From Serratia odorifera (lineage in GTDB: Bacteria > Pseudomonadota > Gammaproteobacteria > Enterobacterales > Enterobacteriaceae): a DNA stretch of 64,000 nucleotides. Location of the stretch: contig NZ_LR134117.1 in assembly GCF_900635445.1 (NCBI RefSeq), positions 2,790,001 to 2,854,000 of the forward strand. Direction: 5' to 3'. Below are positions 37,898-45,314 of this stretch, one piece after another. Made by a program: the position numbers and the translations under genes. Each line of letters begins with the position of its first letter. Within the stretch, counting starts at the first letter, position 1. The notes beneath the pieces were generated by a model that saw only the letters and a program-made list of their open reading frames with translations, was not told the origin of the DNA and did no database searches.

Positions 37898-38250
37898 GAC
37901 GTCACTCCCGAGGTTGGTAATAAATAGAGGATTTATTTTAATTAAGGAAAAGTACGTTGATGATTGAGGTTTAATAACGTAGGCGATAAATAATCGGCGA
38001 TATGAAAAGTACCCAGTACAGTCTTGTTTCCATCGGGTTGGCTGTCAAGTTATCGCATGGCGTTTGAGGATAATAACGGCAGGTCAATGCCGATAGCGGG
38101 TTGGCGCCTCGGGGCGTGCAGCGCGGAGTGGGGCGGAGCAAGGCGAATCACACCACGGTGTACGGGCGGCAGTATTGCCAGCCCTGTGCGAGTCGCCGAT
38201 GCGGCATGGCTAAATGTCTTCCAGTTTCACTACTCGGGTATTTAGCGGGG

Positions 38251-38655
38251 TCAGCGTTTGGCCTTGCGAGCCGACGGCGTCATGCGGGGGATCCTTTGAC
38301 CGCTGTCGCTTTCCACCAGCAGTGAATGTGGCTCGTTGGCAGCAAACAGATAATCCTCACCCCATTGGCGCAGCGCAACGACGATCGGAAACAGCGCACG
38401 GCCTTTTTCCGTCAGCAGATATTGCTGATAGGCACCGTCCGCCGCCGGCACAATTTCCAAAATACCGTGCGCCACCAGGGTGCGCAGACGCAGCGAAAGA
38501 ATATTTTTCGCCATGCCAAGGTTTTTTTGAAATTCATTGAAGCGACTAACGCCGTCGAAGGCATCGCGAATGATCAATAACGACCACCAATCGCCGATGA
38601 CATCCAGCGCGCGTGCCACTGGGCAAGGTGCGTGTTCCAGGCTTTTACGTTTCAT
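38251..38655 (-). CDS. HxlR-family repressor of the adjacent MFS gene
   Basis: 134 aa. Signature CPVARALDVIGDWWSLLIIRDAFDG with a conserved Cys near residue 11, then FNEFQKNLGMAKNILSLRLRTLVAHGILE and wing residues. It diverges from an MFS transporter over 94 bases that contain two palindromic operators, the standard arrangement for efflux regulators. Confidence 0.9.
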   Translation of the reverse strand: MKRKSLEHAPCPVARALDVIGDWWSLLIIRDAFDGVSRFNEFQKNLGMAKNILSLRLRTLVAHGILEIVPAADGAYQQYLLTEKGRALFPIVVALRQWGEDYLFAANEPHSLLVESDSGQRIPRMTPSARKAKR

Positions 38656-38676
38656 GATCCGCTCCTTTTCGCAGAA

Positions 38677-38697
38677 GAGGTTGCATTATAAAACCTC
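38677..38697. promoter_or_regulatory. HxlR operator, copy 1
   Basis: GAGGTT-(N9)-AACCTC, six matching bases on each arm, 22 bases from the HxlR start codon. It shares the AGGTT...AACCT core with copy 2. Confidence 0.65.
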
Positions 38698-38712
38698 ATT
38701 GCGTAACCTGCA

Positions 38713-38735
38713 TTAGGTTTAATTATGAAACCTAA
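38713..38735. promoter_or_regulatory. HxlR operator, copy 2
   Basis: TTAGGTTT-(N7)-AAACCTAA is a perfect 8+8 palindrome, 15 bases before the MFS start codon. The shared AGGTT/AACCT core with the copy 36 bases away supports a dimeric regulator binding both. Confidence 0.75.
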
Positions 38736-38749
38736 CTACCGAGGCCACC

Positions 38750-39970
38750 ATGAGCACCGATTTGCTTGATGACATCTGTCCTGCCGCCAAAACGCACCGG
38801 TTACCCACCTCGTTGGTTCTGTTATTGGCGGCCGCCAGCGCATTCAGCGTGGCGAACGTTTACTATGCACAACCGTTGCTGGATGCCATTGCCTCGGATT
38901 TCGCCATCGGTCTGGCAACGGTGGGGATGGTGATCACCGTGACGCAATTGGGGTGTGCGCTGGCATTGGTCTTACTGGTACCGCTGGGGGATCTGCTTAA
39001 TCGCCGGCGTTTGCTGGCGGTACAACAGCTGCTATTGATCGCGGCGCTGCTGGCGGTGGGCTGGTCGAACAGCAGCGTGCTGTTGCTGACCAGCATGCTG
39101 CTGGTGGGGCTATTGGGCACTGCCATGACGCAGGGGCTGATCGCCTTCGCGGCTAGCCTGGCTGGGCCGCACGAGCGCGGGCGTGTGGTGGGTGCCGCGC
39201 AGGGCGGGGTGGTAATGGGGCTGTTACTGGCCCGCACCCTGTCCGGTACGCTGGCGGACATGGGCGGTTGGCGTACGGTTTATTTTTTCTCTGCCGGCGT
39301 GACGTTAATGCTGTTACCGATTTTGGCGCGTTGGCTACCTCAGCCGCGTAGCCCGGCTGCAACGCTCAGCTACCCTGCCTTGCTGCGCTCGATGCTGACG
39401 CTGCTGGTGCGCGATCGCACCTTGCAAATCCGTGGCATGCTGGCGTTGTTGATGTTCGCCGCGTTCAGCATTTTCTGGAGCGCCGTGGTGCTGCCGCTCA
39501 GTCAACCGCCGCATAATTTTAGCCATTCGGTGATTGGCGCGTTCGGACTGGTGGGGGCCGTTGGGGCGTTGGCGGCGGTGCGAGCCGGCCATTGGGCCGA
39601 TCGTGGCCGAGGGCAACAGGCGACCGGGCTGTGTCTGGCTCTGCTGGTGCTTGCCTGGCTGCCGCTTGGCCTGCTGCATAACGGCATGCCGTGGTTGATT
39701 GTCGGTATTGTGGTGCTTGATCTGGCCGGGCAGGCAATTCACGTGCTCAACCAGAGCATGATTTTTCGTAGCGATGGGCAGTCGCACAGCCGGCTGGTGG
39801 GCTGTTATATGCTGTTTTATGCCGTAGGCAGTGGCGTCGGGGCGTTTGCCAGTACCCATGTCTTTGCGCTGGCCGGTTGGGTTGGCGTCTGTGGATTGGG
39901 CGCCGGCGTTAGCCTGTTCGCCCTGTTATTCTGGTGGTTGACGCTAGGATTGATGCCAAATAAAGCCTGA
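38750..39970 (+). CDS. MFS drug/metabolite efflux transporter
   Basis: 406 aa with twelve membrane segments. Early loop LGDLLNRRRLL is an MFS motif A variant; VVGAAQGGVVMGLLLARTLSGTLAD corresponds to the antiporter motif C region. The N-terminus VANVYYAQPLLDAIASDF is shared with a family of DHA1-like exporters found next to HxlR or TetR regulators. Substrate unknown. Regulated presumably by the divergent HxlR protein. Confidence 0.85.
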   Translation: MSTDLLDDICPAAKTHRLPTSLVLLLAAASAFSVANVYYAQPLLDAIASDFAIGLATVGMVITVTQLGCALALVLLVPLGDLLNRRRLLAVQQLLLIAALLAVGWSNSSVLLLTSMLLVGLLGTAMTQGLIAFAASLAGPHERGRVVGAAQGGVVMGLLLARTLSGTLADMGGWRTVYFFSAGVTLMLLPILARWLPQPRSPAATLSYPALLRSMLTLLVRDRTLQIRGMLALLMFAAFSIFWSAVVLPLSQPPHNFSHSVIGAFGLVGAVGALAAVRAGHWADRGRGQQATGLCLALLVLAWLPLGLLHNGMPWLIVGIVVLDLAGQAIHVLNQSMIFRSDGQSHSRLVGCYMLFYAVGSGVGAFASTHVFALAGWVGVCGLGAGVSLFALLFWWLTLGLMPNKA

Positions 39971-39980
39971 ACGGCGGTCA

Positions 39981-40406
39981 TTATCTGTTGGGCGAGTGCA
40001 GCAGATAATATTCTTCGTGGCCGTTACAACCAGTCGCAACGACGTGCCAGCCGTGCTTGTCATAGAAACGCAGCGCGGCCTGGTTGTTCACCAGGCATTT
40101 TAGCGAACCGGTGCCGCTGAACGTCTGTTCTGCCTGATGCAACAATGCGCTGCCGACGCCTTGCGGCGGCAGGTGTGGATCGACGTACAGGTTATGAATA
40201 AAATTCTCTGCGCGATGTATCGAGACAAATCCCAGCAGTTTGCCATCCTGCTCCGCGACCCAGATATCCTCTCCGAGCGTGGCGCGATCAAAATCCTCCA
40301 GACGATAGCCTTGCGTATCACGCCAGGTAAAGGCGGCCTTGCGTGCGGCCAGGTAAAGCGTGCGTAGAAAAGGGCGATCGGTTTCCCGATAGGGTCTGAT
40401 GTGCAT
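39981..40406 (-). CDS. GNAT-family N-acetyltransferase
   Basis: 141 aa. Acetyl-CoA motif appears as NLYVDPHLPPQGVGSALLHQAEQ (Q/R-X-X-G-X-G/A variant) and the terminal part NNQAALRFYDKHGWHVV is typical of GNAT enzymes. Substrate unknown. Converges with the MFS gene with a 10-base gap. Directly upstream on the plus strand is the leader region of thiMD. Confidence 0.85.
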   Translation of the reverse strand: MHIRPYRETDRPFLRTLYLAARKAAFTWRDTQGYRLEDFDRATLGEDIWVAEQDGKLLGFVSIHRAENFIHNLYVDPHLPPQGVGSALLHQAEQTFSGTGSLKCLVNNQAALRFYDKHGWHVVATGCNGHEEYYLLHSPNR

Positions 40407-40541
40407 AGCGGCTCCTGGTAACCTTCAACATTGTTAGGCTAGCCATTTTCTGATGGGGAAGTCCACCGCTATTCGTCGCCTGGGCAGCTTGCTTCAGCTG
40501 GCCAGTTCCCCTAAAGCTGGCTCGCAGTAAAAGACACAATT

Positions 40542-40622
40542 TAAATGACTCGGGGGTGCCCTTCTACGTGAAGGCTGAGAAATACCCGTATTACCTGATC
40601 TGGATAATGCCAGCGTAGTCTA
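40542..40622 (+). promoter_or_regulatory. TPP riboswitch, left (3'-truncated) copy, putative attL
   Basis: Contains the THI-element landmarks CTGAGAAATACCCGTATTAC, CTGATCTGGATAATGCCAGC and the final GTAG, but the conserved GGAAGTC that closes P1 is replaced by TCTATTTC. A partial P1 (GACT with AGTC at 40617-40620) could still form. It follows the original upstream region and no thi gene lies after it; the integrase remnant does. Ligand binding is doubtful because the loop-closing GGGA is missing. Confidence 0.8.
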
Positions 40623-40679
40623 TTTCATCATTAAGTTTATAAATCAAAGGCTTGCACGGTTTTTTCTCTTCATTTTGTT

Positions 40680-41485
40680 ATGTTGTCACTCACAGAGACA
40701 AACAAAATGGCACACACATCTAGCAATCACACCATCATTCGTAACGGGATCTACTACGTCAGCTTTCGCCTGTCAGGTAATAAATATTTCCGTCGGTCGT
40801 TAAAGACAGATAGCCATAGCCACGCGCAACTCTTGAAGTCATTTGCTTCTCCAGCCATTCCATTAGTTAAACGTGGAAGCATCTACCCGGATCAGTTTGG
40901 TGAACGTCTTTCAGATTTCGGCAACCGCTTAAAGCAGCAGAGTGAGCGCTGACTGGCGCAACCATTTCTCAGTGATGAACTGCGTAATCTTAAGCCGGTA
41001 GTTGTTCAGGAGTAATCAACCGATGTAACGACGATCGCCAAACAAGATATTAAGCAGGTGATGGAAGTTGTTGAGAGCTTGCCTAAGCGTGTCGTGCAGC
41101 TTTATCGGTCAATGACGGTACAGCAACTGCTCGAGTGGGGTTTTCTTGATTTCGTTAATCGGTAGTGGAAAGAGAAAATCTTCTCACCTGTGTCGGGCAA
41201 GAACATACCGAAGATTGGAAAAGTATTGCTGACGTTCGTAATCAGCTTGGTATCCCCCATCTTGATGATTATGGACAGCGCCGACTGATGCATAACTTCC
41301 GGCAAACAATGATATCAATCTGTTTAGCTGGTTGGATTGGCAACCTGGCGCACTTGCAGCAGGTCGTAGGTCATGAGAAGAGCGGCTCTGGTATTAGCAG
41401 ACGCTATTTGCACACCTTTCCGTTACGCTCAGTTTTGTTATGTGATAGATGGGTTGGATTGGTTGTAACGTCTTGGTACTACTAG
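40680..41485 (+). pseudogene. Tyrosine site-specific recombinase (integrase) remnant
   Basis: The left part (from ATG 40707, MAHTSSNHTIIRNGIYYVSFRL) resembles the arm/SAM-like N-terminal region of phage and island integrases. A TGA stops it at 40952; further degenerate frames follow (ESLPKRVVQLYRSMTVQQLLEW). From about 41165 a third frame restores the catalytic C-terminus: HNFRQTMIS (His-x-x-Arg), then VGHEKSG and a Tyr in SRRYLHTFPL. Several stops and shifts occur and much of the middle is missing, so it cannot be active. Confidence 0.8.
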
Positions 41486-41612
41486 GAATAAGGAAAGGGA
41501 CGGTAGAGTCTGCCGCAAAGTTTCGGCTGGATTGCTGTAAAGTTCATCAGTATGATTGTTTGCACAATCAATGATTGAGAAACCACTTCTGGCAGATACG
41601 GGACGAAACGAT

Positions 41613-41927
41613 ATGAAAGTGACTGATGAGGCTTTGTTACGTTCAGGGTTTACGCAGCCCGAATTACAGAAGATAAAAAGCAATATTGAAAAATATGGAG
41701 GAACGCTTGGTGAGGCCATAAATGACCTCGCTAGACGATTTGTTACCTTGGCGGGAGTGGTGGGGGTGTGTATCTTTATCCTACTGCTACTTGTCGTCTT
41801 CAGCTCACCTGACAGAGCAGTTGCATGGGGATTGGCGATGATCTTTGGGGTTGCCATTATCTCCTTCGCACAACCTCCGGTGATTTCCTATAAATCCTGG
41901 CGTTACCGAAAAACCATCAAGGATTAA
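41613..41927 (+). CDS. Small two-helix membrane protein, candidate immunity partner of the DUF4225 protein
   Basis: 104 aa from ATG 41613. A soluble helical head (residues 1-42, TQPELQKIKSNIEKYGGTLGEAINDLARRF) is followed by two membrane segments (about 44-63 and 68-86) and a basic tail. No family name is recognised with certainty. It converges on the DUF4225-type gene with a four-base overlap at 41924-41927, the same layout as pore-forming colicins and their membrane immunity proteins. Immunity is an inference from layout only. Confidence 0.6.
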   Translation: MKVTDEALLRSGFTQPELQKIKSNIEKYGGTLGEAINDLARRFVTLAGVVGVCIFILLLLVVFSSPDRAVAWGLAMIFGVAIISFAQPPVISYKSWRYRKTIKD

Positions 41928-42733
41928 TGGGTTCCATTTTCTGTCGTCAAAAGGTCGAAAATCACTTTTGCTTTAACACCATAACCGACAATCTTCATTG
42001 TTAACTTAGGAGTGCTCATTGTGCTGACTTTGCGATAGTAATCGTGGGGAAGCCAGCGGAATAATCTCCAGGTTCCGGTTTTTCGAGCGAGTCCAACTAT
42101 GCTGTACACACTGGCGCCAAGAGTAACACCATGATAGAAAGCCAGGCCCGTGTTAGGATTAAATCCCATAAACTGTGCCGTATGCATCGCGGAGTCAGCA
42201 ATGATACCTTGCGAGGGTTTATGTCCTGCTGGCTGATTAAAGTTGAGCACTTCTTTCGTTAATCCGTTCATTCCATCGGCAATCAAGACTGCTCCAGCCA
42301 GCATACCAATCGGCCCCATAGTGGATAACATCATAAAACCACCAAAGAGAACCACGCCTGATAGAACCACATTTACAGCGGATATAACATAACCAACGAT
42401 TTTATTATTTTCGCGGACAAATTCTATCTTCGCGTAAAGCTGTGCAGACTTGGTTTTTAACAGGCGTTCTTGCTCAAGGAGATTGTCTGTTTCAGTTCGC
42501 AAATTCTTAATGCATGCAATGCATTCTTCATCGGTTTTGGCTCGCCGTGCTGTTGCAAATTCTTTCTCTACGACCTGTTTTATCTCTTCGACAAACTTGA
42601 TACGAGTTATCCCATCATGCAAATAGAATGCTGACAACCTATTTGCTGTCTCGACGACCTTTCGAGCTTCCAGATTCACCATCGTATCTGACCAAGTCCT
42701 ATTCCAGCCCCTGTTAAGCAGCGCGATATCCAT
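41924..42733 (-). CDS. DUF4225-family protein with a hydrophobic hairpin
   Basis: 269 aa. An N-terminal helical region (1-108, with CIACIKNLRTETDNLLEQERLL) precedes a hydrophobic block at about 112-155 made of two segments broken by STMGP, then a C-terminal conserved region ending MSTPKLTMKIVGYGVKAKVIF. Members of this family are found scattered in enterobacteria; their function is not established. ATG 42733 follows GAAGGAAG. The hairpin recalls pore-forming colicins, but no toxin activity is demonstrated from sequence. Confidence 0.75.
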   Translation of the reverse strand: MDIALLNRGWNRTWSDTMVNLEARKVVETANRLSAFYLHDGITRIKFVEEIKQVVEKEFATARRAKTDEECIACIKNLRTETDNLLEQERLLKTKSAQLYAKIEFVRENNKIVGYVISAVNVVLSGVVLFGGFMMLSTMGPIGMLAGAVLIADGMNGLTKEVLNFNQPAGHKPSQGIIADSAMHTAQFMGFNPNTGLAFYHGVTLGASVYSIVGLARKTGTWRLFRWLPHDYYRKVSTMSTPKLTMKIVGYGVKAKVIFDLLTTENGTH

Positions 42734-42864
42734 AATGCTTCCTTCACAAACGTGTCTGGTTGTGTTACGTCAAATATATAATTTTCATCATTTTCTCTCA
42801 ATAGTCGATGGTCTGGAATACGTCTTTGACATCTCAGCTCCACATATCTCGATAACTCTGTCAT
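42676..42864 (-). CDS. Small ORF upstream of the DUF4225 gene, 62 aa
   Basis: ATG 42864 follows AAAGGCGCAGGG, and its last 58 bases overlap the DUF4225 gene in another frame. The protein (MTELSRYVELRCQRRIPDH...) has no recognised domain. A good start site and the overlap suggest a small real gene or a decayed upstream partner; it may serve translational coupling. Confidence 0.45.
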   Translation of the reverse strand: MTELSRYVELRCQRRIPDHRLLRENDENYIFDVTQPDTFVKEALWISRCLTGAGIGLGQIRW

Positions 42865-43008
42865 CCCTGCGCCTTTACCGTTGGGTCACTGCTCGAGTCG
42901 CGATGTGAAGCACATGCAATTTTTGAGGGGTTGTGTCTTTGGCTTCCCGCTGGCATGATCCAGAACAGGGATTAACGGGGCGTTAATCGCAAGTTTTTGA
43001 TTTTATAG

Positions 43009-43136
43009 TAAATGACTCGGGGTGCCCTTCTACGTGAAGGCTGAGAAATACCCGTATTACCTGATCTGGATAATGCCAGCGTAGGGAAGTCTCGATACCC
43101 AGCCGGTATCCGCCTTCTTGAACGCCGGTTGGGAGG
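43009..43136 (+). promoter_or_regulatory. TPP riboswitch, complete copy, with expression platform (putative attR)
   Basis: Aptamer from GACT (43014-43017) to AGTC (43088-43091), with CTGAGAAATACCCGTATTAC and GATAATGCCAGCGTAGGGA between, matches the E. coli thiM riboswitch closely. Downstream CCCAGCCGG (43098-43106) pairs with CCGGTTGGG (43125-43133), masking the first part of the ribosome-binding site GGGAGG (43131-43136) of thiM. This fits TPP-dependent repression of translation. A -10-like TATAGT at 43004-43009, partly in element DNA, may supply a new promoter. Confidence 0.93.
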
Positions 43137-43139
43137 ATT

Positions 43140-43931
43140 ATGATCGCTCGACCTGATGTATTCCCCGGTGCCCGCGCCGCGGCCAGCTTTAACCTGTTCA
43201 AACAGCACTCCCCATTGATTCACTGCCTGACCAACGAGGTGGTGCAAGCGCTGACGGCCAACGTATTGCTGGCGTTGGGCGCTTCGCCGGCGATGGTGGT
43301 CGAACCGGAGGAAGCCGCGCAGTTCAGCCGCATTGCCAACGGATTATTAGTCAATATCGGTACCCTGACCGCCGCGCGCGGGCAGTCGATGCTGGCGGCG
43401 ATCGACGCGGCTAATCAGGCCGGTACGCCATGGGTACTGGATCCGGTGGCGGTCGGCGGGTTGCATTATCGCAGCGAATTTGCCCAGCGTCTGTTGGCGC
43501 TACGGCCGGCGGCGATCCGTGGCAACGCCTCGGAAATCCTGGCACTTGGCGGCGTGCAGGGCGGCGGGCGCGGCGTCGATAGCACCGCCGATTCGTTAAC
43601 CGCGCTGACGGCGGCGCGTCAACTGGCGCAAACCAGCGGCGCGATAGTTGCGGTGACCGGTGCGGTGGATTATGTCACCAATGGCGTAGCCGACTGGGCA
43701 ATCCCCGGTGGCGATATCCTGATGACGCGGGTGGTCGGCACCGGTTGCTCCCTGTCGGCGGTGGCGGCGGCGTTTTGCGCCCTGCCGGGCGAGCGGCTGG
43801 ATCACGTTGCTACCGCCTGTCGGGTAATGTCGCTGTGCGGCGAACGCGCCAGCACACAGGCTCAGGGGCCCGGCAGTTTTACGCCGGCATTTCTTGATGC
43901 ACTGTATCAACTGAACGCGGAGGCGCTGTGA
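43140..43931 (+). CDS. thiM: Hydroxyethylthiazole kinase
   Basis: 263 aa. Ribokinase-like fold with HCLTNEVVQALTANVLLALGASPAM at the N-terminus, NASEILALGG near the centre and the GTGCSLSAVAAAF anion hole with the catalytic Cys region. It phosphorylates the thiazole alcohol in thiamine salvage. ATG 43140 follows GGGAGG three bases upstream, which is controlled by the riboswitch. Overlaps thiD by one base. Confidence 0.95.
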   Translation: MIARPDVFPGARAAASFNLFKQHSPLIHCLTNEVVQALTANVLLALGASPAMVVEPEEAAQFSRIANGLLVNIGTLTAARGQSMLAAIDAANQAGTPWVLDPVAVGGLHYRSEFAQRLLALRPAAIRGNASEILALGGVQGGGRGVDSTADSLTALTAARQLAQTSGAIVAVTGAVDYVTNGVADWAIPGGDILMTRVVGTGCSLSAVAAAFCALPGERLDHVATACRVMSLCGERASTQAQGPGSFTPAFLDALYQLNAEAL

Positions 43932-44731
43932 TGAAACGCATTAACGCCCTCACCATCGCCGGTACCGATCCCAGCGGCGGAGCCGGCATACAGGCCGATC
44001 TGAAGACCTTTTCGGCGCTGGGCGCCTATGGCACCAGCGTGATCACCGCACTGGTGGCGCAGAATACCCGTGGCGTGCAGTCGGTTTACAACATCGAGCC
44101 GCAGTTTGTCGCCGCGCAGCTGGATTCGGTGCTGAGCGATGTGCGTATCGACAGCGCCAAAATCGGCATGCTGGCCAACGCCGATATCGTGCAGGCGGTG
44201 GCGGAGCGCCTGCGACATTCTCCGTTGCCGTTTGTGGTGCTGGATACGGTGATGCTGGCGAAAAGCGGCGATCCGCTGCTGGCACCGGAAGCGGTCGACT
44301 CCCTGCGCCGTGAACTGTTGCCTCAGGTGTCATTGATTACCCCCAATCTGCCGGAAGCGGCGGCGCTGCTGGCCTCGTCACCGGCGCAGGATGAGCGGCA
44401 GATGCGTGAGCAAGGTCGCGCGCTGCTGGCGATGGGTTGCCAGGCGGTGTTGATGAAAGGGGGCCATTTGAGCGAACAGGAAAGCCCGGATTGGTTGTTC
44501 ACCGCAGAGGGCGAACTGCGCTTTACCGCGACGCGGGTGGCGACCCGCCACACGCACGGTACCGGCTGCACGCTGTCGGCGGCGCTGGCGGCGTTGCGTC
44601 CACGTCATGCAAACTGGGCGGATACGGTCAGCGCTGCCAAAGATTATCTGCAACGGGCGCTGCAACAGGCGGACAGTCTGGAAGTCGGGCAGGGGATTGG
44701 CCCGGTGCATCATTTTCACGCGTGGTGGTAA
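43931..44731 (+). CDS. thiD: Hydroxymethylpyrimidine/phosphomethylpyrimidine kinase
   Basis: 266 aa. Starts at ATG 43931, sharing a base with the thiM stop (TGATG). TIAGTDPSGGAGIQADLKTFSALG and the C-terminal HTHGTGCTLSAALAA are ThiD signatures. It makes HMP-PP for thiamine phosphate synthesis. Same operon as thiM and under the same TPP control. Confidence 0.95.
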   Translation: MKRINALTIAGTDPSGGAGIQADLKTFSALGAYGTSVITALVAQNTRGVQSVYNIEPQFVAAQLDSVLSDVRIDSAKIGMLANADIVQAVAERLRHSPLPFVVLDTVMLAKSGDPLLAPEAVDSLRRELLPQVSLITPNLPEAAALLASSPAQDERQMREQGRALLAMGCQAVLMKGGHLSEQESPDWLFTAEGELRFTATRVATRHTHGTGCTLSAALAALRPRHANWADTVSAAKDYLQRALQQADSLEVGQGIGPVHHFHAWW

Positions 44732-44803
44732 CTCAACTTTTCCCGTCGATTGTGGTCTGAGGTGATGCAGACTACGCTTTGAATTTAATGAGGGAGAATG
44801 ACC

Positions 44804-45262
44804 ATGACAGGAAAATATCAGCTTCGCTGCGCGCTGTTTGCGGCGTTGATCGGCGTCAGCGCCGGCAGCGTTGCTCAGCAGATTGTTACCACGTCGGATC
44901 TGATCCAGCAGCCGGGTTACCAGGCCAGCTGGCAGAAAATGGTAAAGGGGCAGAACGGGCTGCCGGACTGGGCGCGCAAGGGGGTGGGCACCTCAACGCC
45001 AGCAGAAACCCTCCGTTGGCAGGGCCAGACCTATGAGCTCGGCACCCTGTGCAAACCCCATGACTGCGCCAACAATTTTTTGATTGTGGCCTTCAAGGCG
45101 GATAAATCGCAGGCATGGGGCGTACGGGTGTCAGTGGCTGATACGCCAGACGCGGTGGATCATCCAAAGCAATACGCCAAATATCAATGGCTGGGCAAGC
45201 CGGACAGCGATATGCAGGCACTGCTGCGTAAACAGTTCGAAAGCAACCCTGACTGGAAGTAA
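44804..45262 (+). CDS. ivy: Inhibitor of vertebrate lysozyme (Ivy)
   Basis: 152 aa. ATG 44804 sits seven bases after AGGGAG; an earlier ATG at 44798 is too close to it. Signal peptide of about 25 residues ends near SVAQQ. The family signature CKPHDCANN forms the inhibitory loop and disulphide. Ivy blocks C-type lysozyme in the periplasm and its surplus. Ends before the converging gutQ gene. Confidence 0.92.
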   Translation: MTGKYQLRCALFAALIGVSAGSVAQQIVTTSDLIQQPGYQASWQKMVKGQNGLPDWARKGVGTSTPAETLRWQGQTYELGTLCKPHDCANNFLIVAFKADKSQAWGVRVSVADTPDAVDHPKQYAKYQWLGKPDSDMQALLRKQFESNPDWK

Positions 45263-45278
45263 TGCGCAGATTCGCATC

Positions 45279-45303
45279 GGGGGGCGTGGCGTGCGCGCCC
45301 CCC
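45279..45303. terminator. GC-rich hairpin between converging ivy and gutQ
   Basis: GGGGGGCG (45279-45286) and CGCCCCCC (45296-45303) with a nine-base loop. No T run, so terminator function is uncertain. Confidence 0.4.
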
Positions 45304-45314
45304 GCACCGTAGCC

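Larger units (their letters stand above)
40542..43084. mobile_element. Degenerate integrative element inserted in the TPP riboswitch of thiMD
   Basis: Bounded by a direct repeat: 40542-40618 and 43009-43084 are identical over 76 bases apart from one extra G in the left copy. The repeat is the core of a TPP aptamer. Inside lie remnants of a tyrosine integrase at the left end and a convergent pair of genes. The arrangement (integrase next to one attachment site, direct repeats of a structured RNA at both ends) is that of an integrated island. The integrase is broken, so the element is likely immobile. Confidence 0.8.

Noticed and set aside
38101..38245. Short plus-strand frames between the lipoprotein and HxlR genes
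   Set aside because: No start context, no domain, composition typical of non-coding sequence.
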